Shown here in pieces: positions 35,176-42,736 of a DNA stretch of 64,000 nt; the first letter of the stretch is position 1, and every line of letters begins with the position of its first letter. The notes under the pieces were generated by a model. That model saw only the letters and a list, made by a program, of their open reading frames with translations. It was not told the origin of the DNA and did not search any database. Origin of the DNA: Phytohabitans aurantiacus (lineage in GTDB: Bacteria; Actinomycetota; Actinomycetes; Mycobacteriales; Micromonosporaceae); contig NZ_BSDI01000015.1 of NCBI RefSeq assembly GCF_027923225.1, positions 1-64,000 of the forward strand, given 5' to 3'. The position numbers and the translations under genes were made by a program.

Positions 35176-36600
35176 ATGTTCGAATACGCCCCGGCGCCCG
35201 AGTCACGCTCGATTGTGGACATCAAGCCGTCGTACGGCCTGTTCGTCAACGGCGAGTGGGTCGACGGCGAAAACCGGAACAAGACCGTCAACCCGGCCAC
35301 CGAAGAGGTGCTCGCCGAGGTCGCCTGGGCCACCGAGGCCGAGGTCGACAGCGCGGTGGGTGCCGCACGCACGGCGTACGAGAAGGTCTGGTCGCGCACG
35401 TCGGGTCGCGAGCGGGCCAAGTACCTGTACCGGATCGCCCGGATCATCCAGGAGCGCTCCCGCGAGCTGGCGGTGCTGGAGTCGATCGACAACGGCAAGC
35501 CGATCCGCGAGTCGCGCGACGTCGACGTCCCGCTGGTGGCGGCGCACTTCTTCTACTACGCCGGCTGGGCCGACAAGCTCGGATATGCCGGCTTCGGGCC
35601 ATCGCCACGCCCCGTTGGCGTCGCCGGCCAGGTCATCCCGTGGAACTTCCCGCTGCTGATGCTGGCCTGGAAGATCGCACCGGCGCTCGCCTGCGGCAAC
35701 ACGGTGGTGCTCAAGCCCGCCGAGACCACCCCGCTGACCGCGCTGCTGTTCGCCGAGATCTGCCAGGAGGCCGACCTGCCTCCGGGCGTGGTCAACATCG
35801 TCACCGGCGCGGGCGACACCGGGCACGCGCTCGTGTCCCACCCCGGCGTCGACAAGGTGGCGTTCACCGGTTCGACCGATGTTGGCCGGGCCATCGCCCG
35901 CGCTGTCGCCGGCACCCGCAAGAAGCTCACGCTCGAACTCGGCGGCAAGGCGGCCAACATCGTCTTCGACGACGCCCCGATCGACCAGGCGGTCGAGGGC
36001 ATCGTCAACGGCATCTTCTTCAACCAGGGTCACGTGTGCTGCGCCGGGTCCCGCCTGCTCGTGCAGGAGTCGGTCTACGACGAGGTACTGGCCTCGCTGA
36101 AGCGGCGCATGGCGCTGCTGCGCGTCGGCGACCCGCTCGACAAGAACACGGACATCGGCGCGATCAACTCGGCCGCACAGCTCGACCGCATCCGCACGCT
36201 CTCGGAGATCGGCGCTTCTGAGGGGGCGACGCAGTGGTCGCCTCCGTGTTCGTTGCCGGACCGGGGCTTCTGGTTCGCGCCGACGATCTTCACCGGCGTC
36301 ACCCAGGCGCACCGCATCGCGCGCGAGGAGATCTTCGGGCCGGTGCTGTCGGTGCTCACCTTCCGCACCCCTGCCGAGGCCGTCGAGAAGGCCAACAACA
36401 CGCCGTACGGGCTGTCCGCCGGGGTCTGGACCGACAAGGGCTCCCGCATCCTGTGGATGGCCGATCGGCTGCGCGCCGGTGTGGTGTGGGCGAACACGTT
36501 CAACAAGTTCGACCCGACCGCGCCGTTCGGCGGGTACAAGGAGTCGGGCTACGGCCGCGAGGGTGGCCGGCACGGGCTGGAGGCGTACCTCGATGTCTGA
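35176..36600 (+). CDS. NAD(P)-dependent aldehyde dehydrogenase
   Basis: The 474-residue enzyme has all key ALDH residues: Asn in VIPWNFPLLM, Lys in VLKPAETTPL, FTGSTDVGRAI, Glu in LELGGKAANIVF and the nucleophile in NQGHVCCAGSRL, ending FGGYKESGYGREGG. Position directly after deoC (3 nt) suggests it oxidises acetaldehyde from deoxyribose breakdown; this is inference. The stop lies within the next gene's start region (8-bp overlap). Confidence 0.93.
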   Translation: MFEYAPAPESRSIVDIKPSYGLFVNGEWVDGENRNKTVNPATEEVLAEVAWATEAEVDSAVGAARTAYEKVWSRTSGRERAKYLYRIARIIQERSRELAVLESIDNGKPIRESRDVDVPLVAAHFFYYAGWADKLGYAGFGPSPRPVGVAGQVIPWNFPLLMLAWKIAPALACGNTVVLKPAETTPLTALLFAEICQEADLPPGVVNIVTGAGDTGHALVSHPGVDKVAFTGSTDVGRAIARAVAGTRKKLTLELGGKAANIVFDDAPIDQAVEGIVNGIFFNQGHVCCAGSRLLVQESVYDEVLASLKRRMALLRVGDPLDKNTDIGAINSAAQLDRIRTLSEIGASEGATQWSPPCSLPDRGFWFAPTIFTGVTQAHRIAREEIFGPVLSVLTFRTPAEAVEKANNTPYGLSAGVWTDKGSRILWMADRLRAGVVWANTFNKFDPTAPFGGYKESGYGREGGRHGLEAYLDV

Positions 36601-37417
36601 CCGGTTGGCGGTCCGCAAGACCTACAAGCTGTACGTCGGCGGGAAGTTCCCGCGCAGCGAGTCGGGACGGTCGTATCTCGTGCAGGACTCCAATGTGGCG
36701 CTCGCCTCCCGCAAGGACGTACGGGACGCGGTGGTCGCCGCCCGCGCGGCCGTGAAGGGCTGGTCGGGTGCCACCGCGTACAACCGGGGGCAGATCCTCT
36801 ACCGGATCGCCGAGATGCTGGAAGGCCGCCGCGACCAGTTCATCGGACTGGGCGAAGCGCCCGCCGACGTCGACGCGGCGATCGACCGCTGGGTCTGGTA
36901 CGCGGGCTGGTCCGACAAGATCGCCCAGGTGTACGGCAACGCGAACCCGGTCGCCGGGCCCTACTTCAACCTCTCCGCCCCGGAGCCCACCGGCGTCGTC
37001 GGTGTCGTCGCCCCGCCGGACTCGCCGCTGCTCGGCCTGGTCAGCGTCGTGGCGCCCGCCATCGTGACCGGCAACACGGTGGTGGTGCTCGCCTCCGAGG
37101 GGCAGCCACTGCCCGCGGTAACGCTGGCCGAGGTGCTCGCCACGTCCGACCTGCCCGGCGGCGTGGTCAACATCCTGACGGGCCGGGTCGAGGAGACCGG
37201 GCCCTGGCTGGCCGCCCACATGGACGTCAACGCGATCGACCTCACCGGCGCCCTCGAGGCCGAGCTGGCGCGGTCGCTGGAGGAAGCGGCGGCCGACAAC
37301 CTCAAGCGCGTAGTGCGCCCATCCGCCACCCCGATCGACTGGCATGCCGACCCGGGCCTGGGCCGCCTGACCGCTTTCCTCGAAACCAAGACCGTCTGGC
37401 ACCCCAAGGGCGTCTAG
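36593..37417 (+). CDS. Truncated aldehyde dehydrogenase-like pseudoenzyme
   Basis: The 274-residue protein aligns with the N-terminal coenzyme-binding half of the preceding ALDH (KTYKLYVGGKFPRSESGR; SPLLGLVSVVAPAIVTGNTV; DLPGGVVNILTGRVEETG). It lacks every catalytic residue: the WNFP Asn is in a PPDSP context, the KPAE Lys is VLAS, and the LELGGK Glu and the Cys region are absent because the protein stops early. It has an open frame with normal codon use and overlaps the active gene by 8 bp, so it is maintained rather than decaying. Possibly a regulatory or structural partner. Confidence 0.85.
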   Translation: MSDRLAVRKTYKLYVGGKFPRSESGRSYLVQDSNVALASRKDVRDAVVAARAAVKGWSGATAYNRGQILYRIAEMLEGRRDQFIGLGEAPADVDAAIDRWVWYAGWSDKIAQVYGNANPVAGPYFNLSAPEPTGVVGVVAPPDSPLLGLVSVVAPAIVTGNTVVVLASEGQPLPAVTLAEVLATSDLPGGVVNILTGRVEETGPWLAAHMDVNAIDLTGALEAELARSLEEAAADNLKRVVRPSATPIDWHADPGLGRLTAFLETKTVWHPKGV

Positions 37418-37469
37418 AACTCGCGCGTGACAGCACTCACATCCGGCGGGCGGCGGCGGGAGCGGGAGG

Positions 37470-37489
37470 GCTACTACGAGCGGTAGCAT
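37470..37489 (+). promoter_or_regulatory. blaI promoter and BlaI-type operator
   Basis: TAGCAT (37484-37489) is followed by 7 nt and the GTG at 37497. The dyad GCTAC-N8-GTAGC (37470-37487) overlaps this -10 box. Its left half CTACTACGAG recurs exactly in the cydA upstream region (38793-38802). This is a candidate site for autoregulation by BlaI. Confidence 0.65.
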
Positions 37490-37496
37490 CGATGTC

Positions 37497-37862
37497 GTGA
37501 TGCGCCTGGGTGAGCTCGAACGTGCCGTGATGGACGTACTGTGGGATCGACGCACGCCGCTGACCGTCCGCGAGGTGGCGGAGTCTCTGCATGACCGCGA
37601 GCTGGCGTACACAACCGTCATGACGGTGCTCGACCGGCTCGCCGGCAAGGGCATGGTCGAGCGCGAGCGGGCCGGCCGAGCCTGGAGCTACCGGCCGGCG
37701 GCCAGCCGCGAGGCGTACATCGCCCAGCTCATGCTCGATGCCCTCGACCTGGCCGGCGAGCGCGACGCGGCGCTGGTCCGGTTCGCCCGCTCGGTGAGCG
37801 GCACCGAGGCCGACGTGCTGCGTGCGGCGTTGGCTGAGGAAGCCGCGGACGGGAAAAGCTGA
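37497..37862 (+). CDS. blaI: BlaI/MecI/CopY-family repressor
   Basis: The 121-residue winged-helix repressor has LGELERAVMDVLWDRRTPLT, the recognition region AYTTVMTVLDRLAGKGMVER and a C-terminal dimer domain with the protease-target region. In this family a partner membrane protease of the M56 type cleaves or inactivates the repressor when a signal arrives. That partner is encoded 5 nt downstream. GTG at 37497 fits a leaderless start; an ATG follows immediately. No beta-lactamase gene is nearby; the next operon is cytochrome bd. Confidence 0.92.
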   Translation: MMRLGELERAVMDVLWDRRTPLTVREVAESLHDRELAYTTVMTVLDRLAGKGMVERERAGRAWSYRPAASREAYIAQLMLDALDLAGERDAALVRFARSVSGTEADVLRAALAEEAADGKS

Positions 37863-37867
37863 CCGCC

Positions 37868-38761
37868 ATGGTGTACGCCGTTCATTTCGCGGGCGCGGTC
37901 ATGGCGTGCTACCTCACCGCGCAGGTGCTGACCCGCTCCACCTGGACATACCGGGCGCCCCGGGTCGCGATCGTCTGCTGGCAGGCGCTCGGCCTCGCGC
38001 TGGGCCTGTCGGCGATCGGGCTGCCGCTGTCGATGGGCCTCGCGCCGTACGGCACCAATGTCAGCACCGCGCTGGGCCGGCTGGTGCGTGGTGACCTCCC
38101 GCCCGGCTTCGGCCTCGTGCACGCTCTGCAGATCGCGGCCGCGCTCGGCGTGGCCGGCGTACTGCTGGGCACGACGGTGACGTGCGGGCTCCGCGCGATC
38201 CGGGCGCAGCGCCGGCACCGCGAGCTGCTCAACCTGGTGGGCCGCGACGACCCGGCCGCGCCCGGCGCGCTCGTGCTCGACCATCCGAGTGCGGCGGCGT
38301 ACTGCCTGCCGGGCATGCGACCGCAGGTCGTGGTCAGCGCCGGCACCCTCAGCCTGCTCGACCGCGCGCAGCTCGCGGCGGTACTGAGCCACGAGCGCGC
38401 CCACGCCGACGAGCGGCACGATCTGGTGCTGCTGCCGTTCACCGGGCTGTGCCGGGCCCTGCCGTGGGCCGGTTGGGTCGAGGCCGCGCGCGAGCGGGTG
38501 TCGCTGCTCGTGGAGATGCGGGCGGACGACAAAGCGCGGCAGTTGCACGCCGACGGGCAGCTCGCGGGGGCGCTTCTGCGGTTCGCGACCGCGCCGTCGC
38601 GGGTCACGCCCGCCGGGGCCCTGGGTATCGCGGACACGGAGCTGGACGCGCGGGTGCGCCGGCTGCTCACGACCGGCCGGCCACCGCGGGTGCGGGGCGC
38701 GCTGGCTCTCGCGGTGACGCTGACGCTGGTGGCGCTGCCAGTCTCGCTGTTCCTGAGCTGA
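37868..38761 (+). CDS. M56-family membrane metalloprotease (BlaR1-like, no penicillin sensor)
   Basis: The 297-residue protein has four to five membrane helices and the zinc motif HERAH in VLSHERAHADERHDLVLLPF, with the conserved AAYCLPGMRPQVVVSAGTL before it. It lacks the C-terminal penicillin-binding sensor of true BlaR1. It resembles the mycobacterial Rv1845c partner of BlaI. It probably transmits an unknown signal by proteolysis or binding of the repressor encoded upstream. Confidence 0.9.
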   Translation: MVYAVHFAGAVMACYLTAQVLTRSTWTYRAPRVAIVCWQALGLALGLSAIGLPLSMGLAPYGTNVSTALGRLVRGDLPPGFGLVHALQIAAALGVAGVLLGTTVTCGLRAIRAQRRHRELLNLVGRDDPAAPGALVLDHPSAAAYCLPGMRPQVVVSAGTLSLLDRAQLAAVLSHERAHADERHDLVLLPFTGLCRALPWAGWVEAARERVSLLVEMRADDKARQLHADGQLAGALLRFATAPSRVTPAGALGIADTELDARVRRLLTTGRPPRVRGALALAVTLTLVALPVSLFLS

Positions 38762-38787
38762 GCTGTTCCTGAGCTGACCTCCAAGAG

Positions 38788-38816
38788 TTAATCTACTACG
38801 AGTCGTCGTAGATTAA
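38788..38816. promoter_or_regulatory. Candidate BlaI operator upstream of cydA
   Basis: TTAATCTACTACG (38788-38800) and CGTCGTAGATTAA (38804-38816) form a dyad with 12 of 13 pairs matching around AGT. It contains CTACTACGAG, identical to the left half of the blaI operator. TAGATT (38809-38814) and TAATGT (38814-38819) are candidate -10 boxes inside or next to it. Confidence 0.65.
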
Positions 38817-38819
38817 TGT

Positions 38820-38847
38820 GTAGCCAGCCTACGTGTAGGCTGGCTAC
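38820..38847 (+). promoter_or_regulatory. Perfect 13-bp inverted repeat in the cydA leader
   Basis: GTAGCCAGCCTAC (38820-38832) and GTAGGCTGGCTAC (38835-38847) are separated by only GT. Four bases after the BlaI-type dyad and before the ribosome site GAGAGGGGG. It may be a second regulator site at the transcription start or an RNA hairpin; the 2-nt loop favours a DNA site. Confidence 0.7.
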
Positions 38848-38866
38848 ATCGAGAGGGGGCTGACTC

Positions 38867-40123
38867 ATGGACCCGTTACTCCTCGCGCGACTCCAGTTCG
38901 CCACGACGACGTCGATCCACTTCCTGTTCGTGCTCGTGACGCTGGGCCTGGTCACCGTGCTGGTCTACCTGCAGACCGCATGGGTGATCACCAAGAAGCC
39001 GGTGTACGAGCGCCTCACCCGCTTCTGGGGCACCCTCTACCTGATCAACTACGTCCTGGGAATCGCGACCGGGCTGGTGATGGAGTTCCAGTTCGGGCTG
39101 AACTGGAGCGGCCTCTCGCACTACGCCGGCAACGTCGTGGGGGCACCGCTGGCCATCGAGACGCTGGTCGCGTTCTTCCTGGAGTCCACGTTCCTGGGCA
39201 TGTGGATCTTCGGGTGGCACCGGCTGCGGCGCGGCGTGCACCTGGCGCTGCTATGGGGCGTCGCTATCACGGCATACGCCTCCGCGTTCTGGGTGATGGT
39301 CGCCAACTCGTTCCTGCAGCACCCGGTGGGCTACGAGGTGCGAGACGGCGTCCTGCACCTGGCGGACTTCGGTGCCCTGCTGCGCAACCAGTCGTTCGGC
39401 ATCGCCTTCGGCCACGTGACCTTCGCCGCGCTGACGGTCGGCGGCTTCCTGGTCGCGGGCATCAGCGCCTGGCACCTCATCCGGCGCACCGCCGACTACG
39501 AGCTTTTCCGCACGTCACTGCGGATCGGCGTCGTCACTGCGAGCATCGGCACCGTCATGGTGACCGGCTTCGGATACGCCCAGTTCGGCTACCTGGGCAC
39601 GATCCAGCCCACCAAGTTCGGCGACGAACACGACAAGATGGCCGCCGCGACCGACTTCGCCGCCCGGTTCGGCGGGAGCGCGGCCGACTACCTGCCACCG
39701 GAATGGGTCGGCGCCCCTCTCGGCTTCATGATCATTATTGCCAACCTGCTGGGCCTCGTCGTCTTCCTGCTCCCGCTCCTCTTCCGTGACTGGATCATCC
39801 GGATGCGGGCACCGCTGTTCATGCTCTTGTTCGCCGTGCCGCTGCCGTTCGTCGCGGCGATCTTCGGCTGGCTGTTCCGCGAGATCGGCCGCCAACCGTG
39901 GATCGTGTACGGGCTGCAGAAGACGTCCGACGCGGTCAGCCCGGTGAGCGGCGGCACGATGCTCGCCTCCTTCCTCGGCTTCACCGCGCTCCTGCTGACG
40001 CTGGCGATCACCGACTGGTACCTGATAGCTCGATACGCCCATGCCGGCGCCGCCGACCCCTCGCTCGGGCGTCACTACGAAAGTCCCACCACCGAGCCCC
40101 GGCCCGAGCGGGTCCTGGCCTGA
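38867..40123 (+). CDS. cydA: Cytochrome bd ubiquinol/menaquinol oxidase subunit I
   Basis: CydA carries the haems and quinol site of the high-affinity terminal oxidase. The 418-residue membrane protein has the N-terminal LLARLQFATTTSIHFLFV with the haem His, NYVLGIATGLVMEFQFGLNW, FLESTFLGMWIFGW and the signature GRQPWIVYGLQKTSDAVSP. It is of the short Q-loop type, as usual in actinobacteria. GAGAGGGGG precedes the ATG. First gene of cydABDC, probably induced at low oxygen or under respiratory block. Confidence 0.96.
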   Translation: MDPLLLARLQFATTTSIHFLFVLVTLGLVTVLVYLQTAWVITKKPVYERLTRFWGTLYLINYVLGIATGLVMEFQFGLNWSGLSHYAGNVVGAPLAIETLVAFFLESTFLGMWIFGWHRLRRGVHLALLWGVAITAYASAFWVMVANSFLQHPVGYEVRDGVLHLADFGALLRNQSFGIAFGHVTFAALTVGGFLVAGISAWHLIRRTADYELFRTSLRIGVVTASIGTVMVTGFGYAQFGYLGTIQPTKFGDEHDKMAAATDFAARFGGSAADYLPPEWVGAPLGFMIIIANLLGLVVFLLPLLFRDWIIRMRAPLFMLLFAVPLPFVAAIFGWLFREIGRQPWIVYGLQKTSDAVSPVSGGTMLASFLGFTALLLTLAITDWYLIARYAHAGAADPSLGRHYESPTTEPRPERVLA

Positions 40124-40133
40124 GGAGGTTCCT

Positions 40134-41081
40134 GTGAGCACCGCCTGGTACGCCCTGCTCGGGCTCTTCTTCGCCACCTACTTCGTGCTCGGTGGCTACG
40201 ACTACGGCACCGGCATCCTGCTCGCGCGGGCCCGCACCGCACCGGAACGCCGCGCCATGCTGACCGCGGTCGGCCCGTTCTTCCTCGGCAACGAGGTCTG
40301 GCTTGTCGCCGCCGTCGGCATCCTCTTCGGCGCGTTCCCCCTGCTGGAGGGCGAGTTGCTGTCCGGCCTCTATCCCGCTGTGGCGCTCGCTCTCGCCGCC
40401 GTGCTCACCGTGACCGCCTCGGTGCAGTTGCGCAGCCGGCCGGCCAGCGACGTCGCCAAGCACGCCTGGGACCGCGTGATCATCGTGAGCAGCACGGTCG
40501 CCGCCTTCGCCTGGGGAGCGGTGCTCGCCGGGCTCCTCCAAGGCGTACCCGGCCATGTCTTCACCTCGTTCGCCCTGATCTCAGGTCTCGCGTTCGTCGC
40601 GCTGGTCGCGACGCACGGCGCCGCGTTCCTCGCGCTGCGCCTCCCCGAGGGAGGCTTCGACAAGATCGGCCGCAAGCTGGCACCCCTGGCACTCGCCGCG
40701 GTCGGCGCCGCCACCGTCGCGGGCCTGCTCTCTTCTCGGGTACGCGGACACGCGCACCGCCTACCAGTGGTGATCGCCGGACTGGCGCTGCTGGTGGTGT
40801 GCCTGATGGTGGCTCGCGTCACTCTGGGCCGGCGAAACGGTGTCGCGTTCGCGGCGACATCCCTGGCGCTGGCGGTGCCGGTGTTGCTGGTGGGAGCCAC
40901 GATGTGGCCGTTTTCGCCGGTCACGGGCCTGACGGTGGCCGACGCCGCGGCCAGCGGTCCCACGTTGCGGCTGTTGAGCTGGCTCGCCGTCCCGCTGCTG
41001 CCGGCCCTACTAGGCTTCCAAGCGATGTGCTGGTGGGCTTTCCGAGGCCGGATCGACGACCGGGCGCCGGTGTACTGGTGA
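40134..41081 (+). CDS. cydB: Cytochrome bd oxidase subunit II
   Basis: The 315-residue, eight- to nine-helix protein shows FATYFVLGGYDYGTGILLAR, AVGPFFLGNEVWLVAAVG and FALISGLAFVALVATHGAAF. AGGAGG sits 6 nt before the GTG at 40134; the longer open frame over cydA is spurious. Its TGA overlaps the cydD GTG, coupling oxidase and assembly transporter synthesis. Confidence 0.95.
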   Translation: MSTAWYALLGLFFATYFVLGGYDYGTGILLARARTAPERRAMLTAVGPFFLGNEVWLVAAVGILFGAFPLLEGELLSGLYPAVALALAAVLTVTASVQLRSRPASDVAKHAWDRVIIVSSTVAAFAWGAVLAGLLQGVPGHVFTSFALISGLAFVALVATHGAAFLALRLPEGGFDKIGRKLAPLALAAVGAATVAGLLSSRVRGHAHRLPVVIAGLALLVVCLMVARVTLGRRNGVAFAATSLALAVPVLLVGATMWPFSPVTGLTVADAAASGPTLRLLSWLAVPLLPALLGFQAMCWWAFRGRIDDRAPVYW

Positions 41082-42736
41082 GCCGACGGCCGTTCGATCC
41101 CCGACTGCTCCGCCGGGTTCCCGCGACCCGGCGGCAGTTCGGCGCACTCGGTGCGCTGGGGATCGCGGCCGGTGTCGTCGTCATCGCCCAGGCGACCGCC
41201 CTCGCGACGCTGCTCGCCGCGGCGGCGGACGGCCGGCTCGATCGCCCGGCGCTCGCGGCCTTCGTGGCCGCCGTGGCGGCCCGAGCCGGCGTGGTCTGGG
41301 GGCAGGGCGTGGTGGCCGCCCGCGCCGCGGCCACCGTCAAGGCGGCGCTGCGCACCGAGCTGCTCGGCTCGGTCGGCGCGCGGGGACCGGCATGGGTGGC
41401 TGGCCAGCGCGCCGGCGAGATCGCCACGCTCGCCGGTCGGGGCCTGGACGCACTCGACGCCTACTTCACCGGATACCTGCCACAGCTCGTCCTCAGCGTG
41501 ACCGTGCCGGTCGCGGTGCTGGCGCGGCTGACCTTCGCCGACTGGAGTTCGGCGCTGATCGTCGCGGTCACCCTGCCGCTCATCCCGATCTTCGGGGCGC
41601 TGCTGGGCTGGCAGGCGCAGGCCGCCACCGAGCGCCAGTGGCGGCGCCTGTCGATGCTCGGCGGCCACTTCCTCGACATGGTGGCCGGCCTTCCGACGCT
41701 GCGGGCGTTCGGGCGGGTGCGCGCCCAGGTCGAGGTGGTCCGGCGGATGGCCGACGGGCACCGGGTGGCCACGATGCGCACGCTGCGGATCGCGTTCCTG
41801 TCCGGGCTCGCCCTGGAACTGGTCGCCACGCTGTCCGTGGCGCTCGTGGCCGTACCGGTCGGGCTGCGGCTGCTGTCCGGTGGCCTGACGCTCCAGACAG
41901 CGCTGCTGGTGCTGCTGCTCGCCCCCGAGGCGTACCTGCCGTTGCGGGCGGCCGGCGCCAAGTTCCACGCGAGCATGGAGGGTCTCACCGCCCTCAACCA
42001 ATCCTTCGCGCTGATCGGTGACCCGTCCGCCCGGCCGTCCGCCACCGCCTCCGTGCCGGCCGGCGAGATCCGGTTGGAGCGCGTGACGGTCGAGTACGAG
42101 CGGGGCGTGGCGCTGCGCGACGTGTCGCTCGTGATCCGGCCCGGCGAACGGGTCGCGCTGATCGGGCCCAGCGGAGCGGGCAAGAGCACGCTGCTGGGGC
42201 TGGTGCTCGGGTTCGTGACGCCCACCTCCGGGCGGGTACTGGTCGGCGGCGTCGACCTCGCCACCGCTGATCTCGACGGGTGGCGCCGGCAGATCGCGTG
42301 GGTGCCGCAGCGGGCCCACCTGTTCGCCTCGTCGCTGGCCGACAACATCCGCCTCGGCGCGCCCGGCGCCACCGACGAGCAGGTGCGGATCGCGCTCAAG
42401 GCCGCCGCGCTCGACGAGGTCGTCGACGCCCTGCCTGACGGGCTCGACACCGTGCTCGGCGAGCGCGGCCACGGCCTGTCCAGCGGGCAGCGGCAGCGGT
42501 TGGCGCTCGCCCGAGCCTTCCTGCGCGACGCGCCGATCCTGCTCCTCGACGAGCCGACCGCCCGGCTCGACGCCGCCTCCGAAGCAGCCGTACTGGCAGC
42601 CACCCGCAAGCTCGTCGCCGGCCGCACCGCGCTGCTGGTGGCGCACCGGCCGGCACTGCTCGCCGAGGCCGACCGGGTCATCCGGGTCGAAGGCGGCCGG
42701 GTGACCGCCGACTCCCCCGTGGGAGCGCCAGCATGA
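41078..42736 (+). CDS. cydD: Thiol reductant ABC exporter subunit CydD
   Basis: This 552-residue fused membrane/ATPase protein is half of the CydDC cysteine/glutathione exporter needed to assemble cytochrome bd. Membrane part about 20-310; then Walker A GPSGAGKSTLLGLVLG, Q-loop WVPQRAHLFASSLADN, signature LSSGQRQRLALARAFL and Walker B ILLLDEPTARLD. The GTG at 41078 overlaps the cydB stop, and its TGA overlaps the cydC ATG. In many actinobacteria CydD and CydC are fused; here they are separate. Confidence 0.94.
   Translation: MSRRPFDPRLLRRVPATRRQFGALGALGIAAGVVVIAQATALATLLAAAADGRLDRPALAAFVAAVAARAGVVWGQGVVAARAAATVKAALRTELLGSVGARGPAWVAGQRAGEIATLAGRGLDALDAYFTGYLPQLVLSVTVPVAVLARLTFADWSSALIVAVTLPLIPIFGALLGWQAQAATERQWRRLSMLGGHFLDMVAGLPTLRAFGRVRAQVEVVRRMADGHRVATMRTLRIAFLSGLALELVATLSVALVAVPVGLRLLSGGLTLQTALLVLLLAPEAYLPLRAAGAKFHASMEGLTALNQSFALIGDPSARPSATASVPAGEIRLERVTVEYERGVALRDVSLVIRPGERVALIGPSGAGKSTLLGLVLGFVTPTSGRVLVGGVDLATADLDGWRRQIAWVPQRAHLFASSLADNIRLGAPGATDEQVRIALKAAALDEVVDALPDGLDTVLGERGHGLSSGQRQRLALARAFLRDAPILLLDEPTARLDAASEAAVLAATRKLVAGRTALLVAHRPALLAEADRVIRVEGGRVTADSPVGAPA

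Noticed and set aside
37497..38761. Beta-lactam resistance switch blaI-blaR1
   Set aside because: The M56 protein has no penicillin-binding sensor and there is no beta-lactamase; the shared operator points to cytochrome bd instead.
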